35,478 nucleotides of DNA, taken from positions 1 to 35,478 of the IMG/VR virus record IMGVR_UViG_3300011118_000016. The stretch is one strand, 5' to 3'. The notes beneath the pieces are model-generated. The model was not told the DNA's origin, searched no databases, and saw only the letters and a list, made by a program, of their open reading frames with translations. Positions within the stretch are counted from its first letter, which is position 1; every line of letters starts with the position of its first letter. A program made the translations under genes and the position numbers. This document shows positions 15,631 through 22,255 of the stretch, piece by piece. The DNA is from a virus.

Positions 15631-16590
15631 TAGGGACATCCTATCAACCGGGGAGAATGAAGAATGAGACTTAACCGCTTCTTCGCTGTCCACTGTGCTG
15701 GCATATTTTCTGGTCATAGTTAATGTGCTATGACCTAACAATGATTGAACATAGAATATATTAGCCCCATTCCTTATTGCCATTGTGCCGAAAGTATGCC
15801 TGAAGGTATGAGGGCTACAGCGCAATCCTTTGAAGCCTGCCCTCTTTCCCAGCCTCTTTACCATAATCTGTATGCCTCTGGCTCTCATAGGATGCCTCTC
15901 CTCAGTTACCCACAAGCAAGGGTGATTATCCTTCCGCATAAGCAGATAACGGAGTATAGCCTTCTGAGCCTTTTTGCCGATGCCTACTACTCTTCCTTTG
16001 GCACCTTTACCCATAACCTGTATAAACTCTTTTTCAAAGTCTATGTCTTTCATCTGAATATTAGCCAACTCAGACAACCTTAGCCCGGTATCAAGGAATG
16101 TCAGGATTATAGCCATATTCCTATTACCCAGGAAGGTCCCATCATTACACAAGGTAAGCAGGTCTTTTATATGGCTACTGCCAAAAGGCTGAATGACCTT
16201 ATTAGGTACTTTGGGGGAGCGCATAGAAGCCATAGGATTACGGCTCAAGACCCCTTCATTTACCAGCCAGTTAAAAAACCTTTTGACCACACCATGGTAG
16301 TCGTGGACAGAAACAGGATTACATCGCTCTTGGAGCTTCAGGATGAATAAACGAATGTGGCTGGAATTAACATCCTGAGGTTTATAGATTTCTAGCTGAC
16401 CGCAGTAAACAATGAAAGACCCTAGCTTTTGCTCATAATCGCTTAATGTCGCGGGGGACAGTTCATCTACTCGGCAAGATAATAAGAATGACCTTAGCTG
16501 TCCATCGAGGTCTCCTAGAGCAATTATGTGCTCTAGCTCAGATAGGTTTCCTATTTGGTAATTTTGCTTTGTTATGTGCTCTAAAACCAT
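15625..16590 (-). CDS. int: tyrosine site-specific integrase
   Basis: 321 residues. An N-terminal SAM-like core-binding domain (~30-120) precedes the catalytic domain. All tyrosine-recombinase residues are visible: Arg171 (DTGLRLSELA), Lys in the GKGAKGR hairpin, His261 and Arg264 (SPHTFRHTFG), His287 (LLGHSTL) and the nucleophile Tyr296 (TRKYAST). The length matches XerC/D-like phage integrases without a large arm-binding extension. The gene starts 37 bases beyond attP and slightly overlaps the ORF before it. It would catalyse insertion into the tRNA gene and, with a directionality factor not identified here, excision. Confidence 0.92.
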   Translation of the reverse strand: MVLEHITKQNYQIGNLSELEHIIALGDLDGQLRSFLLSCRVDELSPATLSDYEQKLGSFIVYCGQLEIYKPQDVNSSHIRLFILKLQERCNPVSVHDYHGVVKRFFNWLVNEGVLSRNPMASMRSPKVPNKVIQPFGSSHIKDLLTLCNDGTFLGNRNMAIILTFLDTGLRLSELANIQMKDIDFEKEFIQVMGKGAKGRVVGIGKKAQKAILRYLLMRKDNHPCLWVTEERHPMRARGIQIMVKRLGKRAGFKGLRCSPHTFRHTFGTMAIRNGANIFYVQSLLGHSTLTMTRKYASTVDSEEAVKSHSSFSPVDRMSLK

Positions 16591-16796
16591 ACATTTTGGA
16601 TACCTAACCGCTTTTTAGCTTCGGAATCGGGGTGAGAGGATTTGAACCTCCGACCACCTGAACCCCATATATGGAAGCAAAAAGCTAGGTAGCCTTGCCT
16701 CCTTTCTTTTTTTTGTTTAGTGCCTAAAGGTCTAACTCGCCACCAGGATAATCCCCATAGTTCTAGTATTTTTGACCAAGTGGGATAGTTGCTCAT
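16581..16796 (-). CDS. small ORF that contains attP
   Basis: 71 residues from the ATG at 16796, which overlaps the previous stop (TAATG) and has GGAGG a few bases upstream. The N-terminal half is real-looking (MSNYPTWSKILELWGLSWWR, then a basic KQKKERRQ). The C-terminal half is read straight through the tRNA-like attP core, giving GSGGRRFKSSHPD, a peptide that results from translating a tRNA 3' end. Its last codons overlap the integrase start. It could be an excisionase-sized DNA-binding protein or a coupling ORF. Integration would replace its C-terminus with host sequence. Confidence 0.5.
   Translation of the reverse strand: MSNYPTWSKILELWGLSWWRVRPLGTKQKKERRQGYLAFCFHIWGSGGRRFKSSHPDSEAKKRLGIQNVWF
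16627..16657 (-). other. attP: attP core matching a tRNA 3' end (tRNA-Pro-like)
   Basis: On the minus strand this reads as a variable-loop end, a T arm (GGAGG, loop TTCAAAT, CCTCT) and the acceptor strand CACCCCGA. No D or anticodon arm precedes it and there is no CCA, so it is only the 3' part of a tRNA. An acceptor ending CACCCCGA implies a partner CGGGGTG, the C1-G72 / A73 pattern typical of tRNA-Pro. Phage sequence lies on both sides and integrase is next to it, so this is attP rather than attL or attR. Confidence 0.8.
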
Positions 16797-16999
16797 TATC
16801 CGCCTCCGGTATTCCAATCTGCCGGGTCAACAACACGCAACAATTCTTTTACATACCAAGGTGCTGTATCGTAAAACAACCAACAAAGCATGACAAATAC
16901 AGCTAGACCGAAGAGAAGAAGAACAAAACCTTTGACATTATCGTGGTAGTGGAAGAATTTATTAACCTGCTTAATTAAGGAGGATTTTATGACGCTCAC
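16796..16999 (-). CDS. single-span membrane protein in the lysogeny operon
   Basis: 67 residues. Its ATG overlaps the repressor stop by four bases, so it is co-translated with the repressor and should be made in the lysogen. A charged N-terminus with HYHDN precedes one span (GFVLLLFGLAVFVMLCWLF), then a short outer tail (APWYVKELLRVVDPADWNTGGG). Lysogenically expressed small membrane proteins often block superinfection by related phages; that role is an inference from position and topology. Confidence 0.6.
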   Translation of the reverse strand: MSVIKSSLIKQVNKFFHYHDNVKGFVLLLFGLAVFVMLCWLFYDTAPWYVKELLRVVDPADWNTGGG

Positions 17000-17619
17000 T
17001 TCAGTCTCCTGATAACCTCAAGCACCGGGGCTTTGATTAGACAATCCTGGAGCCTAACCATCGCGTCTCCATTTTCCAACCAGGGTTCACCATCAATCAT
17101 TCTTGTACGACCTAACATTCTCCCAGATTTGCATAAGCAAGCCACAATATCCCCCGAATTTATATCACCATCCCTATCAATGACGATTATATCGCCTTCC
17201 TTGATAATAGGCTCAAGGCACATACCCATTACTGGATAGGCTTCAATATTCTTTTTTACCGCTTTGACTCTTGCTAAATAAACATATTCTATCGTGTCCA
17301 TAGGTGACCCAAGATGAAAAGGGAAGTCTTTATATACAGGAACACTGACTGGTGCGGCTAATCTGAGACGGTCTAGTATCTGCTCCGGTGTTTCTGTTGC
17401 TAAACTTTTCTCACCTCTTATCTCCTGATTCAACTGGATAATCGTTAATCCTAAACCTTTAGCAAGAAGCTCAAAGGTTCTTTGGGATGGTATTTTATAG
17501 TGCCCTTTCTCTATGCGTGATATATGCCCTCGACCTAAGCCTGACCTCAAACTTAACTTATCTTGAGTCAAGCCCCTCTCCTCACGCAACCTCTTAATAG
17601 TGTAGCCCCAATTCTCCAC
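16996..17619 (-). CDS. CI/LexA-type prophage repressor with altered peptidase dyad
   Basis: 207 residues, GTG start. Residues 5-62 are an Xre-type HTH (YTIKRLREERGLTQDKLSLR, then GRGHISRIEKG). Residues ~92-205 are an S24/LexA-like domain with VMGMCLEPIIKEGDIIVIDR and GDIVACLC. In active members the motif is G-(D/N)-S-M; here the Ser is Cys134. The Lys that normally follows (VKR) is replaced by LGRTR, and no Ala-Gly cleavage site is obvious in the linker. It probably keeps the dimer fold but does not self-cleave in the usual way. It represses the divergent early promoter. Confidence 0.82.
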   Translation of the reverse strand: MENWGYTIKRLREERGLTQDKLSLRSGLGRGHISRIEKGHYKIPSQRTFELLAKGLGLTIIQLNQEIRGEKSLATETPEQILDRLRLAAPVSVPVYKDFPFHLGSPMDTIEYVYLARVKAVKKNIEAYPVMGMCLEPIIKEGDIIVIDRDGDINSGDIVACLCKSGRMLGRTRMIDGEPWLENGDAMVRLQDCLIKAPVLEVIRRLK

Positions 17620-17660
17620 CCTGTCCGCCTGTCTAGTAAAAAGATATTCAGTAGAGTTTT

Positions 17661-17688
17661 ATTGTAACATACTCGCTACATTTGTCAA
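17661..17688 (-). promoter_or_regulatory. leftward repressor promoter
   Basis: Reading the minus strand, TTGACA (17688-17683) and TACAAT (17666-17661) are 16 bases apart, with TG one base before the -10 (extended -10). Transcription would start near 17654 and give a short leader before the repressor GTG at 17619. Confidence 0.75.
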
Positions 17689-17690
17689 GC

Positions 17691-17704
17691 AGTACCATAG
17701 TACT
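17691..17704. promoter_or_regulatory. palindromic operator candidate
   Basis: AGTAC and GTACT flank a 4-base centre (CATA). The site lies just upstream of the leftward -35 and between the two divergent promoters, the usual place for repressor binding. Confidence 0.5.
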
Positions 17705-17741
17705 ATATTAAAGGAATTTTGAAAATTGGTTACAGGGGGGC

Positions 17742-17781
17742 TTGACAAGCGTGTGTATTTGTGCTACAGTAGTAGGCACAA
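17742..17781 (+). promoter_or_regulatory. rightward early promoter with overlapping inverted repeat
   Basis: TTGACA (17742-17747) and TACAGT (17765-17770) are exactly 17 bases apart, with TG one base before the -10. An inverted repeat, TTGTGC (17759-17764) and GCACAA (17776-17781), brackets the -10 and the start site, an ideal operator position. The start of transcription (~17777) would be about four bases before the ATG, so the first gene may be translated from a nearly leaderless mRNA. Confidence 0.8.
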
Positions 17782-18128
17782 TGATAATTGATAAGCTAAA
17801 AGCCATACAGACTAAAGAGGGAGTATCGGATGCTCAATTTGCCAAGAAGCTCGGTATTCACCGGGTTAGCTGGCAGAGAATAAAGAACCGTCGCAGGAAA
17901 TTCGGTTTGAAATTCATAATGCGTGTCTGGCGAGTTTACCCGGAACTGAAGAATGAAATAGACTTTTTTTTATCTAGCAGGCTTACAGATGTAAACAATT
18001 ATGAATCTTTCGCTACAGGCACTACTGTTTACCCGGATGCCGATGAGACGCCCTCAAATCAAAATATAAGGGGTATAAGGGGCTGGTTGGTAACATTCAT
18101 CGGTAAGGTTAAAAACATCCGGTTCTAG
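17781..18128 (+). CDS. Cro-like HTH regulator, first early gene
   Basis: 115 residues from the ATG at 17781; an upstream TTG at 17742 is excluded because it lies in the promoter. Residues 1-55 hold an HTH (GVSDAQFAKKLGIHRVSWQR, then a basic KNRRRKFG). The C-terminal part is not conserved by eye and ends basic. It is transcribed away from the repressor, from the promoter the repressor would control, which is the Cro position. It lacks a good Shine-Dalgarno and has almost no leader. Confidence 0.7.
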   Translation: MIIDKLKAIQTKEGVSDAQFAKKLGIHRVSWQRIKNRRRKFGLKFIMRVWRVYPELKNEIDFFLSSRLTDVNNYESFATGTTVYPDADETPSNQNIRGIRGWLVTFIGKVKNIRF

Positions 18129-18155
18129 GGGATACTCAGAAAGGAGGATAGGTCA

Positions 18156-18329
18156 ATGGCACAACTAATATTCAAGATATTCCTGACTGTGCTTTTCACG
18201 ATGGAGGTTATAGCTTGCCTGGTATCTGTTGCTAGAGGTACTCATCCTAGGGTTGAGAAGCCAATTAGAAATGCCATAGCCTCAGTAGTGATAGTAATTA
18301 TCATCGGCTTATTGTGGTATTTGTTTTAA
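18156..18329 (+). CDS. small two-span membrane protein
   Basis: 57 residues, with AAGGAGGATAG upstream. Span 1 is LIFKIFLTVLFTMEVIACLV, then a charged loop (ARGTHPRVEKPIRNA), then span 2 (ASVVIVIIIGLLWYLF) to the C-terminus. Early expression right after the Cro-like gene fits a superinfection- or host-modifying protein. A six-codon ORF (MNSKYI) follows at 18345 and is probably meaningless. Confidence 0.6.
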   Translation: MAQLIFKIFLTVLFTMEVIACLVSVARGTHPRVEKPIRNAIASVVIVIIIGLLWYLF

Positions 18330-18400
18330 GTAGGGAGGGGATAGATGAATAGCAAATATATCTAAGATGAAACCATCAAATCGGTTCAAAAGGAGGGAGC

Positions 18401-19381
18401 GTGAATAGAGCAAGTTCAGCAACAGGTTGGGTAAGAGACCCAATTGTGAAATCAGGCGGATTAGACCCCACTCAAGCTAGTAGTTATGAGTTAGGATGGA
18501 CATTTAATCCTATTACGGGCTGTCTGAATCATACAAACGGGCTGTGTAATGGGGGTGGCTTCCCTTGCTATGCTTATAAGCTGGCTAATGGGCGGTTGAG
18601 GGACAGGTATCTGGCGAATATGAATGTGGCACCAACGCCAGTAGTTCATAGCCAAGAATTACACGAACAAGATGTAGGCGAACAGTTAAGAGACCCCTTC
18701 TATCCCCGCTTCTGGTATGAGAGGGTGAGAGAGGAATTCGGAGCTTGGACTAGTGGGGCGATACCTAAAGGAATTTTTGTCTGTGATATGTCAGACCTAT
18801 TCGGTATTGGTATACCTGAAGAATGGACACGGCGAATATTAAACCATATAGGAATGTCTTACTACAAAGAACACCGCTTCTACCTACTCACCAAGCAATC
18901 ACAGAACCTAATCAATTTTAGCCCGTTTCCTGATAATTGCTGGGTGGGAGTGACGGCTACTAATTTAGATATGGCTTATATGGCAAGTTATCATCTAAAA
19001 GAGATTACGGCGAAAGTAAAGTATATCTCCTTTGAGCCATTGCTGGATTGGAAACCCACCAATGCTCAATTTTTTTTATCTGGCATTGTTGACTGGGTAA
19101 TCATCGGCGCACAAACAAAACCAGCAGTTTACCCTCAGGTAGAGTGGGTAGAAGATATAGTTTCAGCTTGTGATAAGGCCGGGGTGAAGGTGTTTCTCAA
19201 AGATAATCTAATACCATTATTCAAAGGGATGACCACTGAAGAACAAGGTGAATATCAAGATATACTCATTGACCACTTTTACGCCAAAGGTATAGAGTTT
19301 GGACGCATTTATACCCCAGAGGATAATAAGGTAGTTGAGATTGCTTTAAGACAAGAGATGCCTGTAGGAGGGGGCAGATGA
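18401..19381 (+). CDS. Gp37/Gp68 (DUF5131) family protein
   Basis: 326 residues, GTG start with AAGGAGGGAGC upstream. Near the N-terminus is the family signature WTFNPITGC, with C41, then C49 and C56 before YAY. Later come FVCDMSDLFG, FYLLTKQSQNL, WVGVTATN, YISFEPLLDW and WVIIGAQT, in the order typical of the family, which is distantly radical-SAM-like. The three Cys would hold an iron-sulphur cluster. The first Cys spacing is wider than CxxxCxxC. The biochemical role is not established; these proteins are common in phage early regions. Confidence 0.85.
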   Translation: MNRASSATGWVRDPIVKSGGLDPTQASSYELGWTFNPITGCLNHTNGLCNGGGFPCYAYKLANGRLRDRYLANMNVAPTPVVHSQELHEQDVGEQLRDPFYPRFWYERVREEFGAWTSGAIPKGIFVCDMSDLFGIGIPEEWTRRILNHIGMSYYKEHRFYLLTKQSQNLINFSPFPDNCWVGVTATNLDMAYMASYHLKEITAKVKYISFEPLLDWKPTNAQFFLSGIVDWVIIGAQTKPAVYPQVEWVEDIVSACDKAGVKVFLKDNLIPLFKGMTTEEQGEYQDILIDHFYAKGIEFGRIYTPEDNKVVEIALRQEMPVGGGR

Positions 19382-19692
19382 CTAACCTGGGGAAGCTCAG
19401 AGAGCAGGTAGAAGAGAATAGGGCTTGGGCATTCTCTGAGACTGCCTTTGGGAGTTCCAACAGCAAATTACAGTTTGAAGGGCAAGTAAATGCTTATGAC
19501 CTGGTCTTGATGATGATAGATAAATTAAACAAACATATTTGTAAGAAATGTGGTGGGACTGTATGGGCTAATCACGGTAGACCACAATGTATAAACTGCG
19601 GGGCTTACCACAATGAAGAAGGGGATTTAATAGAGACTATTGACGGCAAGGATGCAAAAGTTAGCAAGTATGAATACAGATATGAAGAATAA
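19378..19692 (+). CDS. zinc-ribbon protein of unknown function
   Basis: 104 residues, ATGA overlap with the Gp37/Gp68 gene and a GGAGGGGG site. The N-terminal half is helical. The C-terminal half has CKKCGGTVWANHGRPQCINC, a textbook CxxC-x(n)-CxxC ribbon. Tight coupling suggests it works with, or at the same time as, the Gp37/Gp68 protein. No catalytic motif. Confidence 0.65.
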   Translation: MTNLGKLREQVEENRAWAFSETAFGSSNSKLQFEGQVNAYDLVLMMIDKLNKHICKKCGGTVWANHGRPQCINCGAYHNEEGDLIETIDGKDAKVSKYEYRYEE

Positions 19693-19921
19693 ACATCAAA
19701 GTGCCGGGAGGCTTGGAGGATTAACAACGCTGATGAGGTATGGACGGGAATTCTATTCTACTATTGGGGCTAAAGGGGGGAGACCTAAAGCCACTCAACT
19801 AGGGCGTCAAACAGTTCTGGCAGCAAATTCAAAAGTCGAAGGAGGATGGATACCTAACCGGCTAAGCGAATTAAAGGAACTGTGGAGGCAAAATAAAAAG
19901 GAGGGGATGATTGGGGCTTGA
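19682..19921 (+). CDS. small Gly-Gly motif phage protein
   Basis: About 79 residues from ATG 19682, which overlaps the previous stop; ATGs at 19652 and 19670 are alternatives and none has a strong site. It contains AGRLGGLTTLMRYGREFYST followed by IGAKGGR. This GGxxT-x-x-x-x-G-x-(2,6)-IGxxGG pattern is common in small phage and KGG-type proteins. Function unknown. Confidence 0.55.
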   Translation: MKNKHQSAGRLGGLTTLMRYGREFYSTIGAKGGRPKATQLGRQTVLAANSKVEGGWIPNRLSELKELWRQNKKEGMIGA

Positions 19922-19955
19922 CGGGCACCCATATCATCCCCTGAAAGGAGGAGAA

Positions 19956-20609
19956 ATGACCACGAACAGTAAAGCTAAAATCCACACCGTCTACAAAACA
20001 AAGGATGGGGAAAGAGTTCCTAGCGTCACAACTATACTGGGGATTCTCAACAAGCCTGCATTGCTGGAATGGGCTTGGAAGTGTGGATGTGATGGGCTGG
20101 ACTACAAGGCAATCAGAGACCAAACCGCAGACATAGGTAAGCTGGCTCATTATATGGTTATGTGCCATTTGTTGGAGCAGAAGACTGATACTAGCGAATA
20201 CTCAGCAGAGGATATAGACAAGGCTGAGAACAGTTTCCTCAAGTATCTTGAATGGGAAAAGCAACACGATGTAGAGCCGATACTTGTAGAGTCGGCTTTA
20301 GTATCAGAGAATTACAAGTTTGGTGGGCAGATAGATTGTTACTGCCGGCTAGACGGGTCCCCGACTCTAATAGACTTCAAAACTGGCAAGGCTATATATC
20401 CGGAATACTTTCACCAGTTGGCGGCTTACGAGATGTTGCTATCAGAGAACGGCTATGAAGTAGACCAGTCCCGTATTCTGCGTATTGGTAGAAACGATGA
20501 TGAAGGGTTTGAGGACAGGTTTATTGGCAAATTAGATAAGCATTGGGAGCTTTTCCTAAATTGCCAGAGAGTCTATGAATTGCAGAAGGAATTAAGGAGG
20601 GATAAATAA
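19956..20609 (+). CDS. RecB/Cas4-like PD-(D/E)XK exonuclease
   Basis: 217 residues from the ATG at 19956, with AAGGAGGAG upstream; the longer reading from 19911 has no site. Motifs in order: PSVTTILGILNKP (22-34), GKLAH (61-65), GGQID with Asp127, DFKTG with Asp140 and Lys142, and QLAAYEM (154-160). This is the full catalytic set of the RecB-family nuclease fold. It is adjacent to the annealing-protein candidate, the standard two-gene phage recombination pair in which the exonuclease makes 3' single-stranded ends. Confidence 0.82.
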   Translation: MTTNSKAKIHTVYKTKDGERVPSVTTILGILNKPALLEWAWKCGCDGLDYKAIRDQTADIGKLAHYMVMCHLLEQKTDTSEYSAEDIDKAENSFLKYLEWEKQHDVEPILVESALVSENYKFGGQIDCYCRLDGSPTLIDFKTGKAIYPEYFHQLAAYEMLLSENGYEVDQSRILRIGRNDDEGFEDRFIGKLDKHWELFLNCQRVYELQKELRRDK

Positions 20610-21469
20610 TGGATAATAAAGCATTGACTTTGCCTGATGAAGCTACTTTTACCAATGACCTGATGGCTATCAACAAGTTCCAGAATATAGTCCGTGCCAA
20701 TATGGTTGAAGGGCATGATTTTGGGGTTATTCCTGGTACAAAGAAACCGACACTTTTGAAACCCGGAGCGGAGAAGATAGCCAAACTGCTAGGATTATCA
20801 GACCTATACGAGATTATTGATAGACAGGAAGATTGGGATAAGCCATTCTTCCGCTATCTAATCAAATGCCAGTTAGTATCTGTTTCTCATGGTGTAGTTA
20901 TAGCTGAAGGCTTGGGTGAGTGCAACAGCCTTGAGAGTAAGTATCGGTGGAGGTGGGTATTTCCTTCCGATGTGCCTGAAAACCTAGAAAAAGGGAAGCT
21001 ACTTAGCCGAGAGATAAATACTAAGAGAGGTAAGGCTAAACAGTACCGATTAGAAAACGAGGATATATACAGCCAAGTCAACACTATTCTCAAGATGGCT
21101 AAGAAGAGAGCTTTGGTTGACGCCTCTCTTTCGGCTGGTAGATTGTCTGATGTTTTCACCCAAGACGTTGAGGATATGGGGCATACAACTGGTGATATTA
21201 TCTCGGGGGAAGAAGATGCAAAAGCTACACCACCAAATTTAGCCACCGAAGCGCAGCTCAAAAAGATTTTCGCCAGTGGCAAGCAGATGGGTTATCAGGA
21301 CGAGGATATAAAGGGAATAATCAAGACAAAGTGGGGGGTGGAGAGCACCAAAGAGTTATCCAAGTCCCAGGCATCAGAACTTATCCAGATGATTGAGAAG
21401 GGAGAGGGTGTAGAGTCGGCAGAAGCAAAATCGCCTTTCGATGAGGCAAAGAGCGAAAGTAAAGAATAG
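20609..21469 (+). CDS. putative single-strand annealing protein
   Basis: 286 residues, its start overlapping the exonuclease stop by one base. The N-terminal ~180 residues include GHDFGVIPGTKKPTLLKPGA, EKIAKLLGL and later a motif AKKRALVDASL, a pattern shared by a broad set of phage recombination proteins. The C-terminus (TEAQLKKIFASGKQMG, then SKSQASELIQMIEKG) is a small helical domain often attached to annealing proteins, and the tail is acidic. Coupling to the exonuclease supports a strand-annealing role. A related DNA-binding role is possible. Confidence 0.6.
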   Translation: MDNKALTLPDEATFTNDLMAINKFQNIVRANMVEGHDFGVIPGTKKPTLLKPGAEKIAKLLGLSDLYEIIDRQEDWDKPFFRYLIKCQLVSVSHGVVIAEGLGECNSLESKYRWRWVFPSDVPENLEKGKLLSREINTKRGKAKQYRLENEDIYSQVNTILKMAKKRALVDASLSAGRLSDVFTQDVEDMGHTTGDIISGEEDAKATPPNLATEAQLKKIFASGKQMGYQDEDIKGIIKTKWGVESTKELSKSQASELIQMIEKGEGVESAEAKSPFDEAKSESKE

Positions 21470-21485
21470 CTATTACTTCAAGTTG

Positions 21486-21520
21486 TCAGAGAGGGGGAGC
21501 AATCACCTTCCCCTCTCTGA
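21486..21520 (+). terminator. hairpin between recombination and replication genes
   Basis: TCAGAGAGGGG pairs perfectly over 11 bases with CCCCTCTCTGA around a 13-base loop. AATAAGGAG follows, so there is no T-run. Probably an mRNA boundary or attenuator rather than a terminator. Confidence 0.5.
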
Positions 21521-21535
21521 AATAAGGAGAGTATC

Positions 21536-22144
21536 TTGGCAAGGGGCACACCTAAAAGAAGATGGATAAAATTATACCCGATAGATTGTTTGGAGGGTAG
21601 TATTCGCTACCAACTGGAGGCGGATGAGAGAGGCGTATGGTATGACTTGTTACAATTCTCAGCGCTTTGTGCCACCCCTGGATTTATTTCCGACAAAGAT
21701 GGTAGACCATACCCTCACAGTTTTATTGCCAACAGGTTGAACATAAGTGTTGACTTACTGGAAAGAACTATTGATAAGTGCAAAGAAGAAGGCAGAATAT
21801 CCGAAAATACCACTGGGATTAAAATATCAAATTGGGCTTTCTACCAGAGCGAATATGACAGGCAGAAGCCCTATCGTCAGAAAAAGAAAGATAGTGAAGG
21901 CAATATGTTAATAGCCGGCCATTACTTTAACAAAGATTGGCTAGAGGTATTAAAAGAGGAATTCAATGATATAGACTTTGCTACTGAACTAAAGAGATTT
22001 GCCGACTACTGGACAGATGGAGGCAGGAACTTAAAGAATCCCAAACTAGCTTTGCGTAACTGGATGACGAAGGCTAGGGATATAAAACAAAAGAGCGAAC
22101 CAGAGTCAGATGATAAGCCAATACAAGGGCTGAAGATAAGATGA
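21536..22144 (+). CDS. replisome organiser / replication initiation protein
   Basis: 202 residues. The TTG start at 21536 has AAGGAGA upstream. Residues 1-100 look like a winged-helix N-domain (RRWIKLYPIDCLEGSIRYQL, then RGVWYDLLQFSALC and FIANRLNI). Residues ~145-185 (FADYWTDGGRNLKNPKLALR followed by NWMTKA) match the DnaD/replisome-organiser C-terminal motif YW-x(n)-W. It precedes a DnaC-like loader, as in many phage replication modules. It should bind the phage origin and recruit the loader and host helicase. Confidence 0.72.
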   Translation: MARGTPKRRWIKLYPIDCLEGSIRYQLEADERGVWYDLLQFSALCATPGFISDKDGRPYPHSFIANRLNISVDLLERTIDKCKEEGRISENTTGIKISNWAFYQSEYDRQKPYRQKKKDSEGNMLIAGHYFNKDWLEVLKEEFNDIDFATELKRFADYWTDGGRNLKNPKLALRNWMTKARDIKQKSEPESDDKPIQGLKIR

Positions 22145-22212
22145 AGCCATATTATCAAAGAGATAGAAGAGAAATATGGGGTTATGAAGAAATATCAGAT
22201 AATATATGCTGA
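22141..22212 (+). pseudogene. remnant start of a DNA methyltransferase (MKPYY type)
   Basis: A 23-residue ORF whose ATG overlaps the previous stop. It begins MKPYYQRDRREIWG. MKPYY(E/Q) followed by a GITIYHGD-type motif is a common opening of phage DNA N-methyltransferases, but here the frame ends with no catalytic motif. A similar relic, MKPYYEQALG, occurs at 25257. Reading it as a relic is an inference. Confidence 0.4.
22181..22212 (+). repeat. 32-base direct repeat, copy 1 (left flank of slot A)
   Basis: Identical over 32 bases to 25291-25322. It starts GTTATGAAGAAATATCAGAT and ends TATGCTGA. Each copy lies just before the ribosome site of a different accessory gene. Confidence 0.9.
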
Positions 22213-22255
22213 CCAGAATAAAAGGAGGGGGATATGGAAGCATACCATTTCTTAA
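22184..22255 (+). pseudogene. remnant start of an MT-A70-type methyltransferase
   Basis: A 23-residue ORF beginning MKKYQIIYADQNKRRG. MT-A70 adenine methyltransferases typically open (K)KYQIIYADPPW, where DPPW is catalytic. Here the match runs exactly to the Asp and then diverges. The start also lies in the 32-base repeat shared with 25291. It ends inside the next gene. Interpreted as the scar of a deleted or replaced gene. Confidence 0.45.

Noticed and set aside
16627-16740. A complete tRNA gene on the minus strand
   Set aside because: Only the T arm and 3' acceptor are present; no D or anticodon arm pairs correctly and there is no 5' acceptor CGGGGTG.
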